From Lota lota (Eukaryota > Chordata > Actinopteri > Gadiformes > Lotidae): DNA of 64,000 nucleotides. A program made the position numbers and the translations under genes. Positions 11,239 to 26,200 of this stretch are shown in pieces (within the stretch, counting starts at the first letter, position 1; each line of letters starts with the position of its first letter). The notes beneath the pieces are model-generated. The model searched no databases, was not told where the DNA came from, and worked only from the letters and a program-made list of their open reading frames with translations. The stretch is taken from assembly GCA_026745465.1 (NCBI GenBank), contig JACYXH010000409.1, positions 264,001 through 328,000 of the forward strand. The letters are read 5' to 3'.

Positions 11239-14200
11239 GTAAGTCTTGATTGATATTAATTGTTCAAGAAAGTGTAAATCCAGAAAAAACTAAAGTACCA
11301 TGCATTTTGTGAATTGCAATATGTTCTGTCATTGAGTCCCTATACTAAGGACAAAAGACAAGAGAAAAACAATACTTTTTTTGTTCTGTTCCTCATCTTC
11401 CTCTACAAAACTACAGTCCTAACCACAATAACAAGAAAAGGAATGGCAGGACAAACAATGACAATAATAGGACCAACAACGACAACGGCAGGACAAACGA
11501 CAACAACTGTTGAACCGACAACGATAACTGCAGGACAAACAACGACAACGGTAGGAACGACAACGACAACAGCAGGACCAACATCAACGACTGCTTTACC
11601 AACATTTACTGCAGGACTAACAACAACTGCTGCACAAACAACAACTGCAGGACAAACAACAACTGCTGCACCAACAACAACAACTACTTCACCAACAACA
11701 TCTGCAGGACAAACATTGACAACTGCAGGACCAACAACGTCAACTGAAGGACCGAAAACGACAACTGCAGGTCCAACAATGACAACTGCAGGATCTACAA
11801 CAACAACAACAACTGTAGGACAAACAATGACAATTGCAGAAAAAACAACAACTGATGCACCAACAACAACAACTGATGCACCAACAATGCCAACTGCAGG
11901 TACGACACCAACAACTGCAGCATCAACAACAACAACTGCAGCACCAACAACAACAACTGCAGGACCACCAACAACAACGGCAGGACCAACAACTGAAGGA
12001 CCCAACACTACTACTGCAGGACAAACAACAACAACTTTAGAACCGACAACGACAACTGCAGGACAAAGAACAACAACTGAAGGACCAACAATGTCAACTA
12101 AAGGCCCAACAACGACAACTGCAGGACCCAGCACAACTGCTGCAGGACCCAACACTACTACTGCAGGACAAACAACGACAACTTTAGAACCGACAACGAC
12201 AACTGCAGGACAAAGAACAACAACTGGAGAACAAACATTAACAACTGCAGGACAAACAACGACAACTTTAGAACCGACAACGACAACTGCAGGACAAAGG
12301 ACAACAACTGGAGAACAAACATTAACAACTGCAGGACAAACAACGACAACTGTAGGCCCCACAACGACAACTGTAGGACCGACACCAACAACTGCAGCAC
12401 CGACAACAACAACTAAAGAAAGGATAACAACAACTGCAGGACCAACAACAACAACTGCAGGACCCACCACTACTACAGCAGGACCAACAACGACAACTGC
12501 AGGACCAACAATGACAACTGCTGCACCAACAACATTTGTAGGACCAAAAACGACAACTGCAGGACCCACCACAACTACTGAAGGACCAACAATGTCAACT
12601 AAAGGACCGACAACGACAACTGCAGGCCCAACAACGACAACGGTAGGACCGACACCAACAACTGCAACACCGACAACAACTGCAGCAACAACAACAACTG
12701 CCGGACCAACAACAACAACTTCTGGGCCCACCACTACCACGGCAGGACCCACCACTACTACTGCAGGACCAACAACGACAACGGTAGGAACGACAACGAC
12801 AACTGCAGGACCAACATCAGCGACTGCTTTACCAACATCAACTGCAGGACTAACAACAACTGCTGCACAAACGACAACTGCAGGCCCAACAACGACAACG
12901 GTAGGACCGACACCAACAACTGCAACACCGACAACAACTGCAGCAACACCAACAACTGCCGGACCAACAACAACAACTTCTGGGCCCACCACTACCACGG
13001 CAGGACCCACCACTACTACTGCAGGACCAACATCAGCGACTGCTTTACCAACATCAACTGCAGGACTAACAACAACTGCTGCACAAACGACAACTGCAGG
13101 ACAAACAACAACTGCTGCACCAACAACAATAACTACTTCACCAACAACATCTGCAGGACCAACAACAACAACTGCAGGACCGACAACAACAACTGCAGGA
13201 CCAACAACATCTACTGCTGCACCAAAAACAACAACTGTAGGACCGAAAACGACAACTGCAGGACCCACCACAACTACTGCAGGACCAACAAAGTCAACTG
13301 TAGGACCGACACCGACAACTAAAGGCCCAACAACGACAACTGCAGGACCAACAACGACAACTAAAGGACCCACAATGACAACTAAAGGACAAACAACAAC
13401 AACTGCTGCACCAACAATGACCACTGCAGGACTGACATCAACAACTGCAGGACTGACAACTTCAGCACAGACAACAACAACTGCAGGACCGACAACAACA
13501 ACTGCAGGACCAACCATTACTACAGCAAGACCAACAACGACAACTGCAGGTCCAACAACGACAACTGCAGGACCAAAAGCGACAACAACGAGACCCACCA
13601 CAACAACTTTAGAACCGACTTCAACACCTGCAGGACAAAGAACAACAACTGAAGGACCAACAATGTCAACTAAAGGACCGACAACGACAACTCCAGGCCC
13701 AACAACGACAACTATAGGACCGACAGCAACAACTGCAACACCGACAACAACTGCAGCAACAACAACAACAACTAGCGGACCAACAACAACATATTCTGGA
13801 CCCACCACTACCACGGCAGGAACGACAACGACAACTGCAGGACCAACATCAACGACTGCTTTACCAACATCAACTGCAGGACTAACAACAACTGCTGCAC
13901 AAACAACAACTGCAGGACAAACAACAACTGCTGCACCAACAACAACAACTACTTCACCAACAACATCTGCAGGACAAACAAGAACAACTGCAGGACCGAC
14001 AACAACAACAGCAGGAGAAACAACATCTACTGCTGCACCAAAAACAACAACTGTAGGACCGACAACGACAACTGCAGGAACAACATCAACTGCCGGACCA
14101 ACCATTACTACAGCAAGACTAACAACGACAACTGCAGGTCCAACAACGACAACTGCAGGTCCAACAACGACAACTGCAGGACCAACAACGACAACAACGA

Positions 14201-17200
14201 GACCCACCACAACAACTGCAGGACCAACAACGACAACTGCAGGACCAACAGCAACAACTGCAGGACCAACACCAACAACTGCAGCACCAACACCAACAAC
14301 TGCAGCACCGACAAAAACAACTGCAGAAAGGATAACAACAACTGAGGGCCCAACAATGACAACTGCAGGAACAACAACGTCAACTGAAGGACCGACAATG
14401 ACAACTGCAGGTCCAACAATGACAACTGCAGGACCAACAAAAACAACTGTAGGACCAACAATGACAACTGCACCAACAACAACAACTGATGCACCAACAA
14501 TGCCAACTGCAGGACCGACACCACCAACTGCAGCACCGACAACAACAACTGCAGGACCAACAACAACAACTGCAGGACCAACAACAACAACTGCAGGACC
14601 CAGCACAACTGATGCAGGACCCAACACTACTACTGCAGGACAAACAACGACAACTTTAGAACCGACAACAACAACTTCAGGACAAAGAACAACAACTGGA
14701 GAACAAACATTGACAACTGCAGGACAAACAACGACAACTGTAGGCCCCAAAACGACAACTGTAGGACTGACACCAACAACTGCAGCACTGACAACAACAA
14801 CTACAGAAAGGATAACAACAACTGCAGGACCAACAACAACAACTGCAGGACCCACCACTACTACAGCAGGACCAACAACGACAACTGCAGGACCAACAAT
14901 GACAACTGCTGCACCAACAACAATTGTAGGACCGAAAACGACAACTGCAGGACCCACCACAACTACTGAAGGACCAACAATGTCAACTAAAGGACAGACA
15001 ACGACAACTGCAGGCCCAACAATGACAACTGTAGGACCGACACCAACAACTGCAACACCGACAACAACTGCAGCAAAAACAACAACTACCGGACAAACAA
15101 CAACAACTTCTGGACCCACCACTACCACGGCAGGACCCACCACTACTACTGCAGGACCAACAACGACAACGGTAGGAACGACAACGACAACTGCAGGACC
15201 AACATCAACAACTGCTTTACCAATAACAACTGCAGGACTAACAACAACTGCTGCACAAACGACAACTGCAGGACAAACAACAACTGCTGCACCAACAACA
15301 ACTACTTCACCAACAACATCTTCACGACCAACAACAACTGCAGGACCGACAACAACAACTGCAGGTCCCACCACAACTACTGCAGGACCAACAACGTCAA
15401 CTGTAGGACCGACACCGACAATTAAAGGCCCAACAACAACAACTGCAGGACTGACACCAACAACTGCAGGACTGACAACTTCAGCACCGACAACAACAAC
15501 TGTAGGACCGACAACAACAACTGCGGGACCTACATCAACCGCAGGACCAACCATTACTACAGCAAGACCAACAACGACAACTGCAGGACCGACAACAACA
15601 ACTGCAGGACCAAAATCAACCGCAGGACCAACCATTACTACAGCAAGACCAACAACGACAACTGCAGGTCCAACACTGACAACTGCAGGACCAACAACGA
15701 CAACAACGAGACCCACCACAACAACTGCAGGACCAACAACGACAACTGCAGGACCAACAGCAACAACTGCAGGACCAACAACGACAACTGCAGGACCAAC
15801 AACGACATCTGCAGAACCAATAACAACAACTGCGGCACCAACCACAACTACTACAGGACCAACGACAACCGCAGGGTCCACAACGAGAACTGCTGCACCA
15901 ACGACAACTACAGGACCAACAACGACAACTGCAGGTCCCACAAAAACAACAACTGTAGGACCCACATCAACAACTGCAGGACCCACAGCTACTACAGCAG
16001 GACCCACAACAACAACTGCAGGTCCCACAACAACACCTGACTCTCAAGTGACTCCTGCAGCACACGAAGGTACTCAGGATTTGACATTCAGTTTGAAACG
16101 CACATTTGAAAGCTCTTTGTCAGATCCTACGTCCACAGCCTATCAGAGGCTGGCTAATGAAGTCACAAGAGAGGTGAGATAAAAAACTATTTCTTGAATA
16201 TGCTATAGCCTTACAACTATCACTTATTCTAATGCAGTTCACATTCAATATCTATAATGTTCTTAACCATTGACCTCAGGTAAACAAAGGCTACAGATCA
16301 CGATTACCACAGACTTATTCCCGAAGTGTAATTAGGTCTTTCCGGTAAGCATTTAATTCCCTTCCTCAAATTGAATGTTTAATGGTTGTTCACCATTTGT
16401 TATAAATATTGTTCATAAATCTATGTTACAACATTATTATTCTAAATAATTCAATTTTGAAAACGTAATAGTTGATCAACTTTTAACCTATTTGTGGTTG
16501 TCTTTCTTTGTGTTTCTAGGAGCGGCTCAATCATTGTGGATATGACTCTGGTTTTCGTTAACCAAACAGTTGTTCCAAACGGAAGCGTGGCAGAGCAGAC
16601 ACTGCAGGACGCAATTATTAACGGCACCACCAACCTCAATGTGGAAGTTTCTACTATTAAAGCGAGTAGGTTGAACTAAATTTCAATTTTAGAGTAAAAC
16701 CCAGTAGTACCGGTTATTGTGATTGAAATATATCTTCTATAAGCAGTACAAGATGGCAATGTGTTCTTTCAATCTTGGCGAACCACATGTTCTCTCTTCA
16801 TCCCTATTGAAGAGATGTACATATTCCATCATTAATAAATACAAGTGAAGCAGTATTTAAAGTTTTATTTAGAAATGATGGAATCAAAAAGAATTGGCTC
16901 TAGATAGATCAGGACAAATTCTCATAAATGCCACAAAGCTTATTCAAACAACACTAATTAATAGTATAAATGATTTGGAAGTATAGAGCCAAGCAAACAA
17001 AATGACAATTATGTCAATGTTGTGATTCAAGCACTTAGAAATCATGGTAAAATACAAATTCACATGCAATGCAGACATATTATATCTAAAACAATTTGTT
17101 TGGTTATTTTAAAGCTACAACATCACCAACAACTGCAGGACCCATTACAATGACAACAGCACAACCAACGACAACAACTGCAGGACCAACCGCAACTACT

Positions 17201-20200
17201 GCAGGGCCCACAACGACGACAGCAGGACCAACAACGGCAACTGCAGGACCAACAACAACTACTGCAGGACAGACAACGACAAATGCAGGAACCACAGAAA
17301 CAACTGCAGGACCCACAACTACTACTAATGGACCCAACACAACTACTTCTGGACCCACAACAACTACTGCAGGACCAACAACAACAACTGCAGGACCCAC
17401 CACTACTACTGCAGGACCCACGACGACAACAGGACCAACAACGACAACTGCAGGTCCAACAACGACAACTGCAGGACCAACAACGACAATTGCAGGACCC
17501 ACTACAACTACTGCTGGACCCACCGCAACTACCGCTGGACCCACCACAACAACTACAGGACAAGCAACGACAACTGCAGGCCCAACAACGACAACTGTAG
17601 GACCGACACCAACAACTGCTACACCTACAACAACAACTGCAGCACCGACAACAACAATTGCAGAAAGAATAACAACAACTGAGGGCCCAAGACTGACAAC
17701 TGCAGGATCCACCACAACTACTGCAGGACCCACCGCTACCACTGTTCGACCAACAATGACAACTATAGGACAAACAATGACAACTGCAGGACAAACAACA
17801 ACAACTGCAGGACCCACCACTACTACTGCAGGACCCACGACGACAACTGCACAACAAACAACAACTGCAGGACCAACAACAACAATTGCAGGATCAACAA
17901 CGACAACTGCAGGACTAACAATGACATCTGCAGAACCAATAACGACAACTGTGGCACCCACCACAACTACTGCAGGACCAACGACAACCGCAGGACCCAC
18001 AACGACAACTACAGGATTAACAACGACAACTGCAGGACCAACAACGACAACTGTAGGATCAACGACAACTGCAAGACCCACTACAACTACTGTTGGACAA
18101 ACCGCAACTACCGCTGGACCCACCATGACAACTACAGGACCAACAACAACAACCGCAGAACCAAAAACAACAACTGCAGAACCAACAACGACAACTGCAG
18201 AACCAACAACGACAACTACAGGACCCACCACAGCTACTGCTGCACCAACAACCACATCTGCAAAACCAATAGCAACAACTGTGGCACCCACCACAACTAC
18301 TGCAGGAGCAATGACAACCGCAGGACCCACACTGACAACTGTTGCACCAACGACAACTACAGGACCAACAACGACAACTGCAGGTCCCACTACAACTACT
18401 GCTGGACCCACCGCAACTACCGCTGGACCCACCACAACAACTACAGGACCAGAAACGACAACTGCTGGCCCGACAACGACAACTGTAGGACCGACACCAA
18501 CAACTGCAACACCTACAACAACAACTGCAGCACCGACAACAACAATTGCAGAAAGGATAACAACAACTGAGGGCCCAACACTGACAACTGCGGGACCAAC
18601 AACATCAACTCAAGGACCGACAACGACAACTGCAGGCCCAACAATGACAACTGTTGGACCAACAACGACAACTGCAAGACAAACAACAACAACTGCTGCA
18701 CCAACAACAACAACAGCTGAACCAACAACAACAACTGTCGGACCAATAATGACAACTGCAGGATCCACCATAACTACTGCAGGACCCACCACTACCACTG
18801 TTCGACCAACAATGACAACTGTAGGGCAAACAATGACAACTGCAGGACAAACAACAACAACTGCAGGACCCACCACTACTACTGCAGGACCCACGCTGAC
18901 AACTGCAGAACAAACAACAACAACTGAAGGACCAGCAACGACAACTGCAGGCCCAACAACGACAACTGTAGGACCGACACCAACAACTGCAACACCTACA
19001 ACAACAACTGCAGCACCGACAACAACAATTGCAGAAAGGATAACAAATACTGAGGGCCCAACACTGACAACTGCAGGATCCACCACAACTACTGCAGGAC
19101 CCACCACTACCAATGTTCGACCAACAAGGACAACTGTAGGACAAACAATGACAACTGCAGGACAAACAACAATAACTGCAGGACCAACCACTACTACTGC
19201 AGGACCCACGACGACAACTGCACAACAAACAACAACAACTTCAGGACCAACAACTACAATTGCTGGATCAACAACAACAACTGCAGGACTAACAACGACA
19301 TCTGCAGAACCAATAACGACAACTGTGGCACCCACCACAACTACTGCAGGACCAACAACAACAACTGCAGAACCAATAACCACAACTGCAGAACCAACAA
19401 CAACAACTGCAGAACCAACAACAACAACTGCAGGACCCACCACAGCTACTGCTGCACAAACAACCACATCTGCAGAACCAATAACAACAACTGTGGCACC
19501 CACCACAACTACTGCAGGACGAACAACAACCGCAGGACCCACATTGACAACAGTTGCACCAACGACAACTACAGGACCAACAACGACAACTACAGGACCA
19601 ACAACGACAACTGCAGGACCAACAACAACAACTGCAGGACCCACTACAACTACTGCTGGACCCACCGCAACTACTGCTGGACCCACCACAACAACTACAG
19701 GACCAGCAATGACAACTGCAGGCCCGACAACGACAACTGTAAGACCGACACCAACAACTGCAACACCTACAACAACAACTGCAGCACCGACAACAACAAT
19801 TGCAGAAAGGATAACAACAACTGAGGGCCCAACACTGACAACTGCAGGACCAACAACATCAACTGAAGGACCGACAACGACAACTGCAGGCCCAACAATG
19901 ACAACTGTTGGACCAACAACGACAACTGCAAGACAAACAACAACAACTGCTGCACCAACAACAACAACAGCTGAACCAACAACAACAACTGTCGGACCAA
20001 TAATGACAACTGCAGGATCCACCATAACTACTGCAGGACCCACCACTACCACTGTTCGACCAACAATGACAACTGTAGGTCAAACAATGACAACTGCAGG
20101 ACAAACAACAACAACTGCAGGACCCACCACTACTACTGCAGGACCCACGCCGACAACTGCAGAACAAACAACAACAACTGAAGGACCAGCAACGACAACT

Positions 20201-23200
20201 GCAGGCCCAACAACGACAACTGTAGGACCGACACCAACAACTGCAACACCTACAACAACAACAACTGCAGCACCGACAACAACAATTGCAGAAATGATAA
20301 CAAAAACTGAGGGCCCAACACTGACAACTGCAGGATCCACCACAACTACTGCAGGACCCACCACTACCACTGTTCGACCAACAATGACAACTGTAGGACA
20401 AACAATGACCACTGCAGGACAAACAACAACTGCAAGACCAACCACTACTACTGCAGGACCCACGACGACAACTGCACAACAAACAAGAACAACTTCAGGA
20501 CCAACAACTACAATTGCTGGATCAACAACGACAACTGCAGGACTAACAACGACATCTGCAGAACCGAGAACGACAACTGTGGCACCCACCACAACTACTG
20601 CAGGACCAACAACAACAACTGCAGAACCAACAACCACAACTGCAGAACCAACAACAACAACTGCAGGACCCACCACAGCTACTGCTGCACAAACAACCAC
20701 ATCTGCAGAACCAATAACAACAACTGTGGCACCCAACACAACTACTGCAGGACCAACAACAACCGCAGGACCCACATTGACAACTGTTGCACCAACGACA
20801 ACTACAGGACCAACAACAACAACTACAGGACCAGCAATGACAACTGCAGGCCCGACAACGACAACTGTAGGACCGACACCAACAACTGAAGGACCGACAA
20901 CGACAACTGCAGGCCCAACAATGACAACTGTTGGACCAAGAACGACAACTGCAAGACAAACAACAACAACTGCTGCACCAAGAACAACAGCTGAACCAAC
21001 AACAAATGTCGGAACAACAATGACAACTGCAGGATCCACCACAACTACTGCAGGACCCACTACAACTACTGCTGGACCAAGACCAACAACTGCAGAACCA
21101 ACAACCACAACTGCAGAACCAACAACGACAACTGCAGAACCAACAACGACAACTGCAGGACCCACCACAGCTACTGCAGCACCAATATCAACAAATGCAG
21201 GATCCACAACGACAACTGCAGAACCAACAACAACAACTGCAGGACCCAGCACAGCTACTGCTGCACAAACTACCACATCTGCAGAACCAATAACGACAAC
21301 TGTGGCACCCACCACAACTACTGCAGGACCAACAACAACCGCAGGACCCACACTGACAACTGTTGCACCAACGACAACTACAGGACCAACAACGACAACT
21401 GCTGGACCAACAACAACAACTGCAGGACCCACTACAACTACTGCTGGACCCACCGCAACTACTGCTGGACCCACCACAACAACTACAGGACCAGCAATGA
21501 CAACTGCAGGCCCGACAACGACAACTGTAAGACCGACACCAACAACTGCAACACCTACAACAACAACTGCAGCACCGACAACAACAATTGCAGAAAGGAT
21601 AACAACAACTGAGGGCCCAACACTGACAACTGCAGGACCAACAACATCAACTGAAGGACCGACAACGACAACTGCAGGCCCAACAATGACAACTGTTGGA
21701 CCAACAACGACAACTGCAAGACAAACAAAAACAACTGCTGCACCAACAACAACAACAGCTGAACCAACAACAACAACTGTCGGACCAATAATGACAACTG
21801 CAGGATCCACCATAACTACTGCAGGACCCACCACTACCACTGTTCGACCAACAATGACAACTGTAGGTCAAACAATGACAACTGCAGGACAAACAACAAC
21901 TGCAGGACCCACCACTACTACTGCAGGACCCACGCCGACAACTGCAGAACAAACAACAACAACTGAAGGACCAGCAACGACAACTGCAGGCCCAACAACG
22001 ACAACTGTAGGACCGACACCAACAACTGCAACACCTACAACAACAACTGCAGCACCGACAACAACAATTGCAGAAATGATAACAAAAACTGAGGGCCCAA
22101 CGCTGACAACTGCAGGATCCACCACCACTACTGCAGGACCCACCACTACCACTGTTCGACCAACAATGACAACTGTAGGACAAACAATGACCACTGCAGG
22201 ACAAACAACAACTGCAGGACCAACCACTACTACTGCAGGACCCACGACGACAACTGCACAACAAACAAGAACAACTTCAGGACCAACAACTACAATTGCT
22301 GGATCAACAACGACAATTGCAGGACTAACAACGACAACTGCAGAACCAATAACGACAACTGTGGCACCCACCACAACTACTGCAGGACCAACAACAACAA
22401 CTGCAGAACCAACAACCACAACTGCAGAACCAACAACAACAACTGCAGGACCCACCACAGCTACTGCTGCACAAACAACCACATCTGCAGAACCAATAAC
22501 AACAACTGTGGCACCCACCACAACTACTGCAGGACCAACAACAACCGCAGGACCCACATTGACAACTGTTGCACCAACGACAACTACAGGACCAACAACA
22601 ACAACTACAGGACCAGCAATGACAACTGCAGGCCCGACAACGACTACTGTAGGACCGACACCAACAACTGAAGGACCGACAACGACAACTGCAGGCCCAA
22701 CAATGACAACTGTTGGACCAAGAACGACAACTGCAAGACAAACAACAACAACTGCTGCACCAACAACAACAACAGCTGAACCAACAACAAATGTCGGAAC
22801 AACAATGACAACTGCAGGATCCCCCACAACTACTGCAGGACCCACTACAACTACTGCTGGACCAAGACCAACAACTGCAGAACCAACAACCACAACTGCA
22901 GAACCAACAACGACAACTGCAGAACCAACAACGACAACTGCAGGACCCACCACAGCTACTGCAGCACCAATATCAACAAATGCAGGATCCACAACGACAA
23001 CTGCAGAACCAACAACAACAACTGCAGGACCCAGCACAGCTACTGCTGCACAAACAACGACATCTGCAGAATCAATAACGACAACTGTGGCACCCACCAC
23101 AACTACTGCAGGACCAACAACAACCGCAGGACCCACACTGACAACTGTTGCACCAACGACAACTACAGGACCAACAACGACAACTACAGGACCAACAACG

Positions 23201-26200
23201 ACAACTGCAGGACCAACAACAACAACTGCTGGACCCACCGCAACTACTGCTGGACCCACCACAACCACTACAGGACCAGCAATGACAACTGCAGGCCCGA
23301 CAACGACAACTGTAAGACCGACACCAACAACTGCAACACCTACAACAACAACTGCAGCACCAACAACAACAATTGCAGAAAGGATAACAACAACTGAGGG
23401 CCCAACACTGACAACTGCAGGACCAACAACATCAACTGAAGGACCGACAAAGACAACTGCAGGCCCAACAATGACAACTGTTGGACCAACAACGACAACT
23501 GCAAGACAAACAAAAACAACTGCTGCACCAACAACAACAACAGCTGAACCAACAACAAATGTCGGAACAACAATGACAACTGCAGGATCCACCACAACTA
23601 CTGCAGGACCCACTACAACTACCGCTGGACCAAGAACAACAACTGCAGAACCAACAACCACAACTGCACAACCAACAACGACAACTGCAGAACCAACAAC
23701 CACAACTGCAGGAGCCACCACACCTACTGCAGCACCAATATCAACAAATGCAGGATCCACAACGACAACTGCAGGACCAACAACGACAACTGCAGGACAA
23801 ACAACAACAACTGCTGCACCAACAACAACAGCTGAACCAACAACAACAACTGTCAGACCAACAATGACAACTGCAGGTTCCACCACAACTACTGCAGGAC
23901 CTACCACTGTTCGACCAACAATGACAGCTGTAGGACAAACAACGACAACTGCAGGACAAACAACAACAACTCCTTCACCAACAACAACAACAGCTGCACC
24001 AACAACATCAAGTGCTGCACCAACAACAATTGCCGGACCAAAACTGACAACTACAGGAACCACCACTACTACTGCAGGACAAACAACTACAACTGCAGGA
24101 CAAACAACTATAACTGTAAGCCCCACAACGACAACTGCTTCACATACAACAACTGCAGGACTAACAACAACAACTGCAGGATCAGCAACAACTGCTGCAC
24201 CAACAACAAAAGCTGCACCAATAACAACTACTGCTGTACCAACAACAATAACTGCAGGACCAACAACGACAACTGTTGGACCACCAACAACAACTGCAGG
24301 ACAAACAATAACAACTGCTGCACCAAAAACAACAAAAGCTTTACCATCAACAACAACTGCCGGACCAACACAGACAACTGCAGGACAAACAACGACAATT
24401 GTAAGCCCCACAATGACAACTCCTTCACCAAGATCAACTGCAGGACCTACCACAACTATTACAGGAACCATCACTACAACTGAAGGACCAACAACAACAA
24501 CAACTGTAGAACCAACATTGACAACTAAAGGACCCACAACGACAACTAAAGGACAAACAACAACAACTGCTGCACCAACAATGACAACTGCAGGACTGAC
24601 ACCAACAACTGCAGGACTGACAACTTCAGCACCGACAACAACAACTGCAGGACCGACAACAACAACTGCAGGAACCATCACTACAACTGAAGGACCAACA
24701 ACAACAACTGTAGAACCAACATTGACAACTAAAGGACCCACAACGACAACTAAAGGACAAACAACAACAACTGCTGCACCAAGAATGACAACTGCAGGAC
24801 TTACACCAACAACTGCAGGACTGACAACTTCAGCACCGACAACAACAATTGCAGGACCGACAACAACAACTGCAGGATCAACATCAACTGCAGGACCCAC
24901 CCTTACGACAGCTGCTGGACCATTACCAACAACTTCTGCACCAACAACAACAACTGCTGCACCAAAGACAACTGCAGGACAAACAACGACAACTGTAGGC
25001 CCCACAACGACAACTGCTTCACCATCAACAACAACTGCAGGACTAACAACAACTGCAGCACCAACAACAGCAACTGTTTCACCAACAACAACAACTACTG
25101 CAGGGCAAACAACGACAACTGTAGGCCCCGCAACCACATTTACTGCACCAACAACGACAACTGCAGGACAAATGACAACTGCTGGAATGACAACAACAAC
25201 TGCAGGACTGACATCAACAACTGCAGGATCCACCACAACTGCTGCAGGACCAACAATGTCAACTGTAGGACTGACAACGTCAACTTCAGGACCAACAACG
25301 ACAACTGCAGGACCAACAACGACAACTATAGGACCAACAACGACAACTGCAGGACCAACAACGACAACTGCTGCACGAACAACAACAACTACTAATGTCC
25401 CAAGTAAATTGAACACTAGTAGTACATTTTTAGATTACTAACCAGTACTACTGGCTATTGTGATTAACACATATCTTCTTCAAGCAGTAGAAAATAGCAA
25501 TGTGTTCTTTTAATCTTGCCGAACCCCATATACTGTCTTCATCCTTATTGAAGAGATGTAAATAGTCAATCAAAAATACATGTAAATGAAGTATTAACAT
25601 AATTTATATTCAGAAATCATGGGATCTCAAATAAATGGCTCAAGATATTTCAAGATAAATTCTCATAAAGCCCACAAAGCTCATTCAAACAACGTTAATG
25701 AATAGTAAAAATGATTTGGAAGTATAGAGCAAAGCAAAAGTAACTCGTAGCATGTCAATTATGTCAATGTTGTTTAGAAATCATGGCTGAAATACTAATT
25801 TACATGCAATGTAGCCATATAGGCTCTAACAGACTTTGTTTGATTCCTTTAAAGCTACAACAACACCAACAACAGCTGGACACATAACAGCCACACTAGA
25901 ACCCTCAACTACAACCAGGCCCACTACAACTCCAACTACACCAGGGCAGACTACAACTACACCTGTAACCACAACTACCACAACTACACCTGGAACCACT
26001 ACAACTACACCTGGACCCACTACAACTACAACTACACCTGGAACCACTACCACTACAAATACATCTGTACACACTACAACTACAACAACACCTGTACCCA
26101 TTACAACTACTACCATTGACTCTACACAGTCTCCTGCAGCAGACGAAGGCACTTTAGATTTGAGTTTCAGTTTGATGCGCACATTTGAAAGCTCTTTGTC

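Noticed and set aside
11403-16028. Long antisense frames across all mucin arrays (up to about 1,700 codons rich in Val/Gly/Pro/Ala)
   Set aside because: They are by-products of a 21-bp unit without stops on either strand. They have no signal, domain or splice context, while the plus-strand Thr frame joins cleanly to signal-peptide and SEA exons.
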